A stretch of 57,849 bases of DNA, from NCBI GenBank assembly GCA_041746635.1, contig JBGTGQ010000017.1, forward strand, positions 1 to 57,849, in the 5' to 3' direction. The notes beneath the pieces are model-generated. The model was not told the origin of the DNA, ran no database searches, and saw only the letters and a program-made list of their open reading frames with translations. Shown piece by piece: positions 43,493 through 52,847 of this stretch. Position numbers and translations under genes: made by a program. Source of the DNA: CAMASH01 sp041746635. Lineage in GTDB: Bacteria > Verrucomicrobiota > Verrucomicrobiia > Chthoniobacterales > Terrimicrobiaceae. How positions within the stretch are numbered: position 1 is the first letter of the stretch; every line of letters begins with the position of its first letter.

Positions 43493-43687
43493 ATGAAAGT
43501 AACAAACGAAACTGCACTAAGAAACAGCATTGATCGTCGGGAATACGCATCCGATGGAGACTACGAAGCGGCCATTCAAAAACGCCTCGAATCGGTGGAA
43601 GCTCCAAGCACGCACGTCGGGGAGCAACTTCTGGCGGCTATCGAATGCCCGGACGAAGATCCAAGCCTTCAAGACCCGGAAGCGTGA
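43493..43687 (+). CDS. Small acidic accessory protein (64 aa)
   Basis: A 64-residue acidic protein (RREYASDGDYEAAIQKRLES). Its TGA overlaps the GTG start of the next gene by three bases. Unknown function. Confidence 0.6.
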   Translation: MKVTNETALRNSIDRREYASDGDYEAAIQKRLESVEAPSTHVGEQLLAAIECPDEDPSLQDPEA

Positions 43688-43887
43688 CCCCCTCCGAATA
43701 CAAAACCGAGCGCCAAAAGCGCGGCACCCTGAAAGGGGTGGCCGCGCTCCTCGGCGTGCATTGGGTTACACTCCAGAAGCGCGAGGCCGGGGCAAGCGGC
43801 TGGCCAATCTCGCGCGAGGCCGAACTTGCAATGCTTTCCTTGCGCGTCCCGAAAAAGACCGGCGTGCCAAGGAAGCCTAACCGTTAA
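43684..43887 (+). CDS. Small HTH-type DNA-binding protein (67 aa)
   Basis: A 67-residue basic protein starting at the GTG at 43684, which is coupled to the previous stop. It carries a helix-turn-helix-like segment (TLKGVAALLGVHWVTLQKRE) and ends in Pro-Asn-Arg-stop supplied by the palindromic motif. It may regulate the accessory block. Confidence 0.6.
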   Translation: MTPSEYKTERQKRGTLKGVAALLGVHWVTLQKREAGASGWPISREAELAMLSLRVPKKTGVPRKPNR

Positions 43888-43889
43888 GC
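43875..43889. repeat. Palindromic motif GCCTAAC-S-GTTAAGY (stop-codon copy)
   Basis: GCCTAACCGTTAAGC forms the last codons and TAA of the 67-residue gene. The 19 bases 43876-43894 are identical to 50433-50451. Confidence 0.6.
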
Positions 43890-43942
43890 ATTCCCATCCG
43901 TTCCATCCGCGTAATCCGCGGTTAAAAACTCCTCTCCACCCC

Positions 43943-43961
43943 GCCCGCCTACCCGGCGGGC
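43943..43961. terminator. Terminator-like hairpin
   Basis: GCCCGCC (43943-43949) pairs with GGCGGGC (43955-43961) with a 5-base loop and a short T-rich stretch after it. It lies 56 bp after the HTH gene stop. Confidence 0.6.
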
Positions 43962-43978
43962 TTTGTATTGCCCTCATT

Positions 43979-44030
43979 TCAGCCTTCATCCTTCAGCCTT
44001 TCCGTTCCTGTCCCGCCCCAGCGTCTAAAG
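43979..44030 (+). repeat. Heptamer repeat joined to leader motif
   Basis: The units TCAGCCT TCATCCT TCAGCCT (43979-44000) and the leader motif GTCCCGCCCCAGCGTCTAAA (44010-44029) precede the ATG at 44039. Confidence 0.6.
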
Positions 44031-44038
44031 ACAACACC

Positions 44039-44302
44039 ATGAACATCACCGAACCTATCGACCCTCTCTTCAGCGGCATCTTCCCCTGCGGAATCGTCTA
44101 TGCCGATCGCACCCGCGAACGCCACGGCGATTACGTCCGCCTCGCCTTCCTTCCGTTCAAAACCCTGGAACTCGACCTCGAAGCCGATTGCCCGCCCGCG
44201 CTCGTAGCCCGGATCCGCAGCGATGCCGCTGTCATACAGGCCCGCAAAGGCCAGGAGTTCCAAGTCTCCACCTGCCAACAAACCGTCACCCTCGGCAGCT
44301 AA
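44039..44302 (+). CDS. Small accessory protein (87 aa)
   Basis: An 87-residue protein with beta-rich patches (HGDYVRLAFLPFKTLELDLE). It starts after the heptamer and leader motif tract. Followed by the SNF2 helicase gene. Unknown function. Confidence 0.6.
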   Translation: MNITEPIDPLFSGIFPCGIVYADRTRERHGDYVRLAFLPFKTLELDLEADCPPALVARIRSDAAVIQARKGQEFQVSTCQQTVTLGS

Positions 44303-44306
44303 TCCC

Positions 44307-46397
<2,091 letters not shown>

Positions 46398-46400
46398 ACA

Positions 46401-46433
46401 CTTCCAACTTCCGACTTCCAACTTCCGACTTCC
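46401..46433 (+). repeat. Heptamer tract CTTCCAA/CTTCCGA
   Basis: Alternating CTTCCAA and CTTCCGA units fill the gap between the helicase stop and the recombinase ATG at 46434. No Shine-Dalgarno is seen. Confidence 0.75.
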
Positions 46434-47195
46434 ATGAAGCCCATCGTCGCCTACATCCGCGGTTCCACCGAAAAGCAGCAAAACACCCTCCAGGCCCAGG
46501 AGGATGCCATCCGGAAATACTGCCCCGCCTTCGATCTCGATCTCGTGCAAGTCTTCATCGACTCCGGCACCTCCGCCCAGAAAACGAAATTCTTCGAGCG
46601 GCCCGTCATCATCGAGATGCTCGCCTACATGCGCGATCACGACATTCGCGAGTTCGTCTTCTTCAAGCTCGATCGCGTCTTCCGCAACCTCCGCGATTCC
46701 GTCAACTCCATCGCCGAACTCCAGCGCCGCGGCATCGACTTCCATTCCACCAGCCAGCGCATCGACACCAGCTCCGCCATCGGCCGCGCCATGATGAATT
46801 TTACCCTCGTCCTCGGCGAACTCGAAAACGACACCCGCGCCGAACGCCAGCGCGCCGCCTTCGCCGTCATGCGCGACCGCCACCACCGTTGCGGCAACAT
46901 CCCCTTCGGCTGGCAGCCCTCCCCCTCCGCCCGCACATCCCGCACCGGACGCGCCGCCGACGACCTCATCCCCCACCCCGCCCAGCAACTCGCCCTCGCC
47001 GCCATGCAGGAAATGCGCTGCCGCAAAGTCGGCTGGTCCGCCATCGCCCGCTGGCTTAACGAAAAAAACGTCCCCTCCGCCACCGGCGGCAAATGGCACC
47101 CCGGCACCGTCCACAGCGTCCTCACCCACGCCCAGCCAGATCTGTCCGATCCGTCAGCTCTGCCCGATCCGTCCAATCTCTTAACCGTTAAGTAA
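46434..47195 (+). CDS. Serine recombinase/resolvase
   Basis: A 253-residue serine recombinase. AYIRGSTEKQ puts the nucleophile at S11 with R9, and FKLDRVFRN (near 79-87) and ENDTRAERQ match the catalytic domain of resolvases. A short DNA-binding part follows (KVGWSAIARWLNEKNVPSAT). The last residues come from a degenerate repeat and from the palindromic motif, which supplies LTVK-stop. It is a second recombinase besides the tyrosine integrase and could resolve dimers or invert DNA. Confidence 0.88.
   Translation: MKPIVAYIRGSTEKQQNTLQAQEDAIRKYCPAFDLDLVQVFIDSGTSAQKTKFFERPVIIEMLAYMRDHDIREFVFFKLDRVFRNLRDSVNSIAELQRRGIDFHSTSQRIDTSSAIGRAMMNFTLVLGELENDTRAERQRAAFAVMRDRHHRCGNIPFGWQPSPSARTSRTGRAADDLIPHPAQQLALAAMQEMRCRKVGWSAIARWLNEKNVPSATGGKWHPGTVHSVLTHAQPDLSDPSALPDPSNLLTVK
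47180..47192. repeat. Palindromic motif CTTAACCGTTAAG (stop-codon copy)
   Basis: CTTAACCGTTAAG overlaps the last codons of the recombinase gene. Its TAA stop (47193-47195) follows directly. Confidence 0.55.
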
Positions 47196-47251
47196 ATTTC
47201 CTGCCTTCCTGTTTTCCTTAGAGCTACCTCTCGCAATAGTTCTAAAATCTA

Positions 47252-47279
47252 TTGACACGAAATCCATTCTAGCTATATG
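47252..47279 (+). promoter_or_regulatory. parB promoter
   Basis: TTGACA (47252-47257), a 16-bp spacer and TATATG (47274-47279). The -10 overlaps the first ATG of the gene (47277), so the second ATG at 47292, 12 bases after the -10, may be the real start of a nearly leaderless message. Confidence 0.6.
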
Positions 47280-48299
47280 AAAAAACACACCATGCCCGTT
47301 GTCACCTCACTCAAACAGATCGCCGCCGGCCGCAGCGACATCTTCAAGCTCTCCGCCGCAAACCTCACCTTCCTCCCCGGCTTCAACGAACGTCAGGACA
47401 TGGGCGACCTGGAGCCCCTCGTCGCCGCCGCCGAGCGCGGCCAATTACCTCCCCTCCTCGTCCGTGTATTGGATGGAAAAGTCGTCGTCATTGACGGTGA
47501 ACGCCGCACCCGTGCCGCCCACATCGCCATCGAACGCGGCCTAGCCGTTCCTCCCCTCGCCTGCCAATACGAACCCAAGGACTTCACCGAAGCCGACCGC
47601 ACCCTCTGCCTCCTGGAGCGCAACGCCGGCAAACCCCTCACCCTCCTGGAAGAAGCCCGAGTCATCGCCCGGCTCGTCACCGACCACCAGCTCGACCACA
47701 AATCCATAAAGGCCCGCACCGGCCGGTCCCGCACCCACATCAAGAACTGCCTCGCCCTCCTCGAGGTACCTGAAGACATTCTCGCCTCCGTGGCCAAAGG
47801 CAAAATCACCGCCTCCCTCGTCATCGACCTCATCACCGAGACCAAGGACGCCGCCGATCCCACCGCCGCCCTGGTCGAGAAAGTCACCGCCGCCATCTCC
47901 ACCGCCGCCGACAAAGGCAAATCCCACGCCAGCCGCAAAGACTTGCCCAGTTCTTCAAATGGTAGGGATGGCTCTCCGCAGCCGTCCGACTCTTCGTCCG
48001 CGCCCCAAACTTCCTCCTCTCAACCCTCAACCACCAACCCTCAACCTCTGAGTGGCATCGAAGCCATCAAAGCCGCCGACTCCTCCCCTGCTCCCGGCTC
48101 TGGCCTCGCTGCTGGCTACACCGGCGAAGGCGGCACCGCCGACGCCAAGGTCAAAAAGCTCAACAAGATGATGGAAGGCCTCGACCGCGAAAAGTGCGTC
48201 GGAGAATTCTACGACCTCCTCGAATACGTCATCGACTACCTCGACAACAAACGCCCCCTCGCCGAGGTCAAAAAGAAAATCCTCCTCCCTTCTTCGTAA
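47277..48299 (+). CDS. parB: ParB-like DNA-binding protein
   Basis: A 340-residue protein. The N-terminal ParB/Spo0J domain has IDGERRTRAAHIA (near 72-84), the CTP-binding-type patch, and a helix-turn-helix region KSIKARTGRSRTHIKNCLAL (near 139-158). The C-terminal third contains low-complexity segments made by a palindromic element (47961-47987) and heptamers (48017-48044). No ParA gene is found nearby. The ATG at 47292 is an alternative start given the promoter position. It probably binds a phage site, perhaps at the candidate origin. Confidence 0.8.
   Translation: MKKHTMPVVTSLKQIAAGRSDIFKLSAANLTFLPGFNERQDMGDLEPLVAAAERGQLPPLLVRVLDGKVVVIDGERRTRAAHIAIERGLAVPPLACQYEPKDFTEADRTLCLLERNAGKPLTLLEEARVIARLVTDHQLDHKSIKARTGRSRTHIKNCLALLEVPEDILASVAKGKITASLVIDLITETKDAADPTAALVEKVTAAISTAADKGKSHASRKDLPSSSNGRDGSPQPSDSSSAPQTSSSQPSTTNPQPLSGIEAIKAADSSPAPGSGLAAGYTGEGGTADAKVKKLNKMMEGLDREKCVGEFYDLLEYVIDYLDNKRPLAEVKKKILLPSS
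47961..47987. repeat. GGTAGGGAYGGCT palindromic element inside parB
   Basis: GGTAGGGATGGCT, then AGCCGTCC, form an 8-bp stem with a 6-base loop and code for GRDGSPQPS. A related copy at 52883-52908 lies in another coding sequence. It is REP/BIME-like in design. Confidence 0.5.
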
Positions 48300-48335
48300 T
48301 CTCCTGTCCAGCAAATAAGAATAAAACGACATCCC

Positions 48336-49073
48336 ATGCAAAACCAACAACCACTCTTCACTCTCCGCATCCCACCTAAAAGCCTCCAGGCGATCAACAC
48401 CCTCCGGAGCCATGACGAAACCCGTTACACTCTTTGCGGCGTCTGCGTCGAAGTCTCCCTCTCCAAGCCGACGCTTCTCATCGCCACCGACGGTCGCCGC
48501 CTGGGCGTGCTCCGCCTGGATGATGATGCCGAGTTCAACGAGTCCCCATCCGCCACCAAAGCCACTTTTATTATCCCCAACGATCTCATCGAAGGCGCCT
48601 TGGCCGCCATCAAAACCAGCTACGTCAACACGCATTTCACACTCGCCTACTTCCCTGGCACCGCGGGAAGTAAGGCTTACGTCGAAATCTACAAGGATAA
48701 CAACTACCGCCACTCCGCCTATTGCATCGACGGCAACTATCCCAACTGGCCATGCGTCATCCCGGAGACCCTTCCGGAAAATAAATTAAGGCCCGGCATC
48801 GCCCTCAACCTCAACTTCGCTTCCTCCTTCGAGAAAATCGCCGACATCCTCGGCACTCCCGGCGGCATCATGCAGTTCACCGGCACCGCCCATGATCCGC
48901 TCGTGGTCCGCATCGGCGGTAACTTCGTCGGAGTCCTCATGCCCATGCGTGACAGCGACCTTCCCGCTGACGGCGCCATGGAAAACACCCTTCCCAAGTG
49001 GCTCCAGGAGCGCATCAAGCCTCCGACAATTCCGCAATCCGCAATCCCCGCTCCGCAATCGCCCGATGCCTGA
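48336..49073 (+). CDS. Short beta sliding clamp-like protein (DnaN-like)
   Basis: A 245-residue protein with clear DnaN features. LIATDGRRLGVLRL (48-61) corresponds to the loop of domain one. YCIDGNYPNWPCVIP (129-143) corresponds to the DGxFPxY strand region, and GVLMPMRDSD (199-208) to the C-terminal VMPMR strand of clamps. Full DnaN is about 366 residues, so this lacks roughly one of three domains. It may form a reduced ring, dimer or trimer, and recruit phage or host polymerase. Confidence 0.75.
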   Translation: MQNQQPLFTLRIPPKSLQAINTLRSHDETRYTLCGVCVEVSLSKPTLLIATDGRRLGVLRLDDDAEFNESPSATKATFIIPNDLIEGALAAIKTSYVNTHFTLAYFPGTAGSKAYVEIYKDNNYRHSAYCIDGNYPNWPCVIPETLPENKLRPGIALNLNFASSFEKIADILGTPGGIMQFTGTAHDPLVVRIGGNFVGVLMPMRDSDLPADGAMENTLPKWLQERIKPPTIPQSAIPAPQSPDA

Positions 49074-49239
49074 CCTCTCCTGGCGCGAAAAGGCGGCGGC
49101 CATGGTCCGCAACCGTGAGGCCGGCAGCTTCTCCGAAGCCTGCCGCATCCTCAGCCAGCACTCCGCCGCCCGCCGCCGCGCCAAGACAGCCCGCAAACGC
49201 TACATCACCACCCCCCGTCCACACTGGACGGATAAGTAG
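49066..49239 (+). CDS. Small basic protein after clamp (57 aa)
   Basis: A 57-residue arginine/alanine-rich helical protein (MPDLSWREKAAAMVRNREA, ending RYITTPRPHWTDK). Its ATG overlaps the last codons of the clamp gene by eight bases, so the two are coupled. It could interact with the clamp or bind DNA. Confidence 0.6.
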   Translation: MPDLSWREKAAAMVRNREAGSFSEACRILSQHSAARRRAKTARKRYITTPRPHWTDK

Positions 49240-49324
49240 CGAAGCTCTGGAGGGTTTCAACCGGAGGCCGTAGGCCGGAGATCTGAGCCAAAGGCGAATC
49301 AACCCCTCCCAAACTGCTTCCGCC

Positions 49325-49507
49325 GTGTTCTTCCTCATCTGGCAACCACTCCCCGAGGGATGGAAAGCCAATTTCTTCTACGGCGACTGGCAGCCTCTCG
49401 GTGAAGCGGAAGGGGAATCCAAACTCGCCGCCCTCCGGAACCTTTACCCCCACCTCAACCACACCGGCAAGGCGGCCCTGCACACCTTCGCCGACTCCTA
49501 TCAATAA
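49325..49507 (+). CDS. Small accessory protein (60 aa)
   Basis: A 60-residue protein from a GTG start at 49325 (FFLIWQPLPEGWKANFFYGD, ending HTFADSYQ). Tryptophan- and phenylalanine-rich. Spacing to neighbours is short. Unknown function. Confidence 0.5.
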   Translation: MFFLIWQPLPEGWKANFFYGDWQPLGEAEGESKLAALRNLYPHLNHTGKAALHTFADSYQ

Positions 49508-49543
49508 ACCGCACTTCGTCCCATCAACAATCAACCCTCAACC

Positions 49544-50059
49544 ATGAACCCTAAAAAACCACCCTGCGCAACCGTTCTCCCCTGGCTCAAAGCCAATCTC
49601 GGCAACAAATGCCTGGCCGCCCTCACCAGCACCGACGCCAAGGCCCTCGCCGCCGCCGTCCAAACTATCGAGCTATATGCCTTCGACTCCGATCCGACCA
49701 ACATCGAAGCCTTCGCCCTCATCGTCCGCTGCATGCAGCCCAAGACCATGCACCTCGCCTACCAGGCCATCGCTCACGTCATGGACTGGTCCGACCGCTC
49801 CCGCATCTGGAAAATGGCCAAACTACCCGAGATCCGAGTCCCCAAGGCCCTGCACGACTCCTCCCACGCCGCCGGCACCATCCTCATCGTCAACCGCCAG
49901 CCCGTAGCCTCCTTTACCCTCACGTCCTGCCAGGCCGGGCAGGACGGCGAATGCTTTCACCCCTTCTGCCCCCAAAACCGCGACAAAGAACCCGCAAAAA
50001 CCGGCCGCTTCTGCCCCCTCCCGGCATCAGGCCTCACCGCCCTGCGCGAAAATGCCTGA
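49544..50059 (+). CDS. Accessory protein with C-terminal Cys cluster (171 aa)
   Basis: A 171-residue protein. The start ATG lies inside a CCCTCAA-CCATGAA heptamer tract. The C-terminus has a cluster of cysteines (CQAGQDGECFHPFCPQNRD) that could bind zinc, followed by a further cysteine. It overlaps the next gene start by eight bases. Unknown function. Confidence 0.65.
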   Translation: MNPKKPPCATVLPWLKANLGNKCLAALTSTDAKALAAAVQTIELYAFDSDPTNIEAFALIVRCMQPKTMHLAYQAIAHVMDWSDRSRIWKMAKLPEIRVPKALHDSSHAAGTILIVNRQPVASFTLTSCQAGQDGECFHPFCPQNRDKEPAKTGRFCPLPASGLTALRENA

Positions 50060-50444
50060 ACTCAACGCAAAGACAACGTGCGACAAGAAATCTGAAATCT
50101 CCTCAGTCGCCCTTTACCGCACTGAAGGCAGTCGCAAACGCAAGCACCTCGTAGTCCTCTATCTGGGCGCCGATCGCGACTGGACGGAAATCCAGAGATC
50201 AAGGAACGGAAACAAAATGTGGGGATTGCTCGCCACAGCCAAAGAAACATCAGCGGCCCGCGAATATCGCGAAGCCAGCCATCGCGCCTGCTCGCTTACC
50301 TACTCTGGCAAAACTCCCGCCGATCTGGATGGCCTCAAGCAAGACTTGGAGACCTTTGGTTTTGACCCCGCCTCCATTTCCCGCCTGGTCGATGCGGCGC
50401 GACCATGTTTTGCAAACCTCAAGGCGAAATCACCTAACCGTTAA
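50052..50444 (+). CDS. Accessory protein, unknown (130 aa)
   Basis: A 130-residue basic protein (RKRKHLVVLYLGADRDWTEI). It ends in Pro-Asn-Arg-stop given by the palindromic motif, as does the gene at 43684. It is the last gene of the plus-strand accessory block. Confidence 0.6.
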   Translation: MPELNAKTTCDKKSEISSVALYRTEGSRKRKHLVVLYLGADRDWTEIQRSRNGNKMWGLLATAKETSAAREYREASHRACSLTYSGKTPADLDGLKQDLETFGFDPASISRLVDAARPCFANLKAKSPNR

Positions 50445-50550
50445 GCATTCCGGGCCCGTACACCTTCGCGCCCTCCACGCGCTCCATGGTAAACCCTATC
50501 CCCTCTTCGCGTCCTTAGCGCCCTTTGCGTGAGGCAACTACTCCCCGCTC
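50432..50550. other. End of accessory block: motif and repeats
   Basis: This gap holds the palindromic motif copy (ACCTAACCGTTAAGC), the text-like tract TTCGCGTCCTTAGCGCCC and a CT-heptamer tract. It separates the converging accessory block and the lysis/structural genes. No T-run terminator is clear. Confidence 0.5.
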
Positions 50551-51645
50551 CTACCTCCCTGCTCCCAGCTTAAACCGCCCCTTAGCCGCCTCCACCACAC
50601 TCTTCATCTTCTCCGCCCCCATCGGCCCGACCACGCCCCACTTCATCAGCCGCACCACGGCCGCCAGGGAAACATCCTCCTCGTCCGCCGTAGCCGCCAC
50701 CTCCAGCCGGCGCGTGGTAAAATCCTCGATCGCCTTCGACTTCCGCCCCGCCCGCATCTCCGCCCACAGCGAAAACGCCACCGCATTCATCCCCTTGTCG
50801 GAATGCCAGATCGAAGGCCAGTTCCTCCGGATCCCGTTCGCAAAATCAAAATCGAACTCCGCCGCCGACATCCGCACCCGCGTAATCTCCGCCGCCAGTT
50901 CCGCCGGATCCGGCGTGTAAGCCACGCCCTCGAAAAGAATCTCCCCGTCGATTGCGCCATAGGCCAGCGCCAGCGGATTCCCAGAAGCATCCTTGCCCAG
51001 CTCCAGGCCCCCGTTCTTCGACTTGTTCACCTTGGCCAGCAGATCGTCATCCGCCTCCTTCAGCGGCACCAGCTTGCGCTCGTCCTGAATCCAGATCCCT
51101 ACATCATCCAGCGTCGCCGCGGAACACTCGATCGAGACACTCCATTCTTCCTTCCCCTCCACATGCTTCTTCAGCATGGCTGCCGCACCGTTGGCCATCT
51201 TGAAAACCACCGCCAGCACCCGGATCGGAATTGCCTCCTCCCTCTTCTCCGGCACCACCCAGCCGCCCTTTGGCTCTTCCGGATACCATGTGTCCACCAC
51301 CGCCCCGATAATGCGATCATGCGGGATCGTGTCCGGATCATAAGCCCGCAAAAGGTGATGCAGATTCGTCTGCTGATGCCGCAACACTGCATGACACCGC
51401 GCCAGGGCCGCCGGATGAAACCCCGAGACGCACCCCACATGCGGCAATTTCGAGACATTCGGCAGCGAGTGGCAGATGTCGAACTCCACATACGCCTTCC
51501 GCGCATCCGGAGCATACTTCCCCGAAAAAGGACTCCCCTCCGCCGCCAGCAACCGCGCATTGCGAACCTCAAACACCACCGGCCCCCGCGCCTTAGCCGG
51601 TCCCGCCGATGCCGACAAACATTCTAGTATTTCAGATGTCTTCAT
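50551..51645 (-). CDS. Possible prohead protease-like protein
   Basis: A 364-residue protein. A histidine-rich stretch (HQQTNLHHLLRAYDP, near 92-106), then RIIGAVVDTWYPEEPKGG, and later EEWSVSIECSAA (near 167-178) resemble the order of His and Ser motifs in HK97-type prohead proteases. The C-terminal part is helical and charged. It is the last gene of the minus-strand fibre/lysis block. The protease call is tentative. It may instead be another structural or DNA-binding protein. Confidence 0.4.
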   Translation of the reverse strand: MKTSEILECLSASAGPAKARGPVVFEVRNARLLAAEGSPFSGKYAPDARKAYVEFDICHSLPNVSKLPHVGCVSGFHPAALARCHAVLRHQQTNLHHLLRAYDPDTIPHDRIIGAVVDTWYPEEPKGGWVVPEKREEAIPIRVLAVVFKMANGAAAMLKKHVEGKEEWSVSIECSAATLDDVGIWIQDERKLVPLKEADDDLLAKVNKSKNGGLELGKDASGNPLALAYGAIDGEILFEGVAYTPDPAELAAEITRVRMSAAEFDFDFANGIRRNWPSIWHSDKGMNAVAFSLWAEMRAGRKSKAIEDFTTRRLEVAATADEEDVSLAAVVRLMKWGVVGPMGAEKMKSVVEAAKGRFKLGAGR

Positions 51646-51658
51646 AAAAAGTAATTTA

Positions 51659-51828
51659 CCTCACGCAAAGCCCCTGTGGTCCCACGGATGAAAAGGTTAA
51701 AGCAAAATTCATTTATTGTAACGTCAGCCGTAGCGCAGCGGAGACGGGCGGAGCCAATCTATTACGGTCGTTTGCTGCTGTTCCAAAAAAAACCTTCTCA
51801 TCCTTGGGACCAACGGCTTTGCGTGAGG
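51659..51828. repeat. MITE-like element with about 40-bp inverted repeats
   Basis: The left arm 51659-51698 and right arm 51791-51828 are inverted repeats. They begin with a perfect 14 bases (CCTCACGCAAAGCC) and share most of the remaining positions (GGTCCCA, GGATGA, AAGGTT). About 92 bp of non-coding sequence lies between them. It sits exactly in the gap between two minus-strand genes. It could be a miniature inverted-repeat element or a large regulatory hairpin. Confidence 0.6.
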
Positions 51829-51833
51829 CGTCT

Positions 51834-52409
51834 TCATCTCGTCGCCTGAAAATGCATTGCATCCCGCGACCAAAAAGCTCCGGCCGCCAACCATCCATGC
51901 CGTGCGAAAACCTCCATAATCTCCAGCGGCATATCCGCCTTGGTCGGCCAGTGGTCATAAAGTCCGTTATCGTCTGCGTCGAGATCAATGGCCGCCCCTC
52001 GCGCATGCAGGCTTGGCGATGACCCTCCCCGCATCGGCCGGTTCGCGTAGCACCCGCCGTAATCCTCCGCCTCCTCCATAACGTCTCGCCGGTCCCCATA
52101 GCGGTCCCCGATCTCCGAAAGAATATCCAACAAAGACGGTGCGCACTTGTGATGCACCCGTGTCGTCCGGCAAAGCTTGCCGCCGTAAAGCATCCGGTAA
52201 GGAAACTCAATCGTCACCAGCTTGGATTCATCCCCGGGCCGACCGTAGAAAGCCATAAGGCTCGCCTGATCAGGATCTGGCCACGGGTTCGGCATCGGCA
52301 TGAGCGACCGAAGATGTCGCTGGCAAGCCGCCACCGACTGTCTCCCCCAGAACCCATCCGGGACCGTCCCGATCATGACTTGTGTTTTTTTTATCTCGTC
52401 TCGGTTCAT
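51834..52409 (-). CDS. M15-type peptidoglycan peptidase, endolysin
   Basis: A 191-residue endolysin. The Zn-peptidase signature SLHARGAAIDLDADDN (H135, D142) and the late DAMHF (H186) are the M15/VanY-type metal and catalytic residues. It cleaves peptide cross-links in peptidoglycan to release virions. No signal peptide, so it needs a holin. It is in the lysis block with spanin-like and holin-like genes. Confidence 0.85.
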   Translation of the reverse strand: MNRDEIKKTQVMIGTVPDGFWGRQSVAACQRHLRSLMPMPNPWPDPDQASLMAFYGRPGDESKLVTIEFPYRMLYGGKLCRTTRVHHKCAPSLLDILSEIGDRYGDRRDVMEEAEDYGGCYANRPMRGGSSPSLHARGAAIDLDADDNGLYDHWPTKADMPLEIMEVFARHGWLAAGAFWSRDAMHFQATR

Positions 52410-52414
52410 AAAAA

Positions 52415-52507
52415 TCAGCGGGCAAATTCCATAGGTGGAGGTTTCGGGACAGACTCACACGACGGCATAAAGGATAGAGCCAATGCGGCGGCGCAGAGGG
52501 CGCACAT
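52415..52507 (-). CDS. Tiny lipoprotein, Rz1-like spanin candidate
   Basis: A 30-residue product (MCALCAAALALSFMPSC, then ESVPKPPPMEFAR) with a lipobox LSFMPSC and a proline-rich tail, the build of Rz1-type outer-membrane spanins. Its start lies in another frame inside the end of the gene at 52455. It comes six bases before the endolysin start. Confidence 0.45.
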   Translation of the reverse strand: MCALCAAALALSFMPSCESVPKPPPMEFAR

Positions 52508-52847
52508 CACCCGTTTGTGGTTCAATTTCCACCCAGCCAGTTTGAATGCGAGCCAGATTGAGCGCATGGCCCTCCACCCCCATCCAGCCGATCGCGACCG
52601 CGTGCGACGACTGCTTTCTCCACGCCGCGAAATGGGCCTGGGCGGCGAAAGCACGCGCAAATTTATCGCAGTCTCGCGCCTCACTGGCATAGGCCAGTCC
52701 GGATGCCTTGCACCAGTCCCGGAACCACGGAATAAAGGACTCACGAAGATAATTGCTGTCCACCACCCCATAAGAGCGATCCACCACAATGAGGCGGATA
52801 ACCTGGGCGAGTTCGTGGGTGATTTCATCGGAGGTTAGAGTTTGCAT
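52455..52847 (-). CDS. Phage protein with Cys-His signature, transglutaminase-like fold possible
   Basis: A 130-residue protein from the ATG at 52847. It has DCDKFARAFAA (Cys) followed by VEGHALNLARI (His) and WVEIEPQTG, an order seen in transglutaminase-like/papain-like cysteine peptidases and amidases. A murein or protein hydrolase function in lysis or DNA entry is possible. It overlaps both neighbours. Confidence 0.5.
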   Translation of the reverse strand: MQTLTSDEITHELAQVIRLIVVDRSYGVVDSNYLRESFIPWFRDWCKASGLAYASEARDCDKFARAFAAQAHFAAWRKQSSHAVAIGWMGVEGHALNLARIQTGWVEIEPQTGDVRPLRRRIGSILYAVV

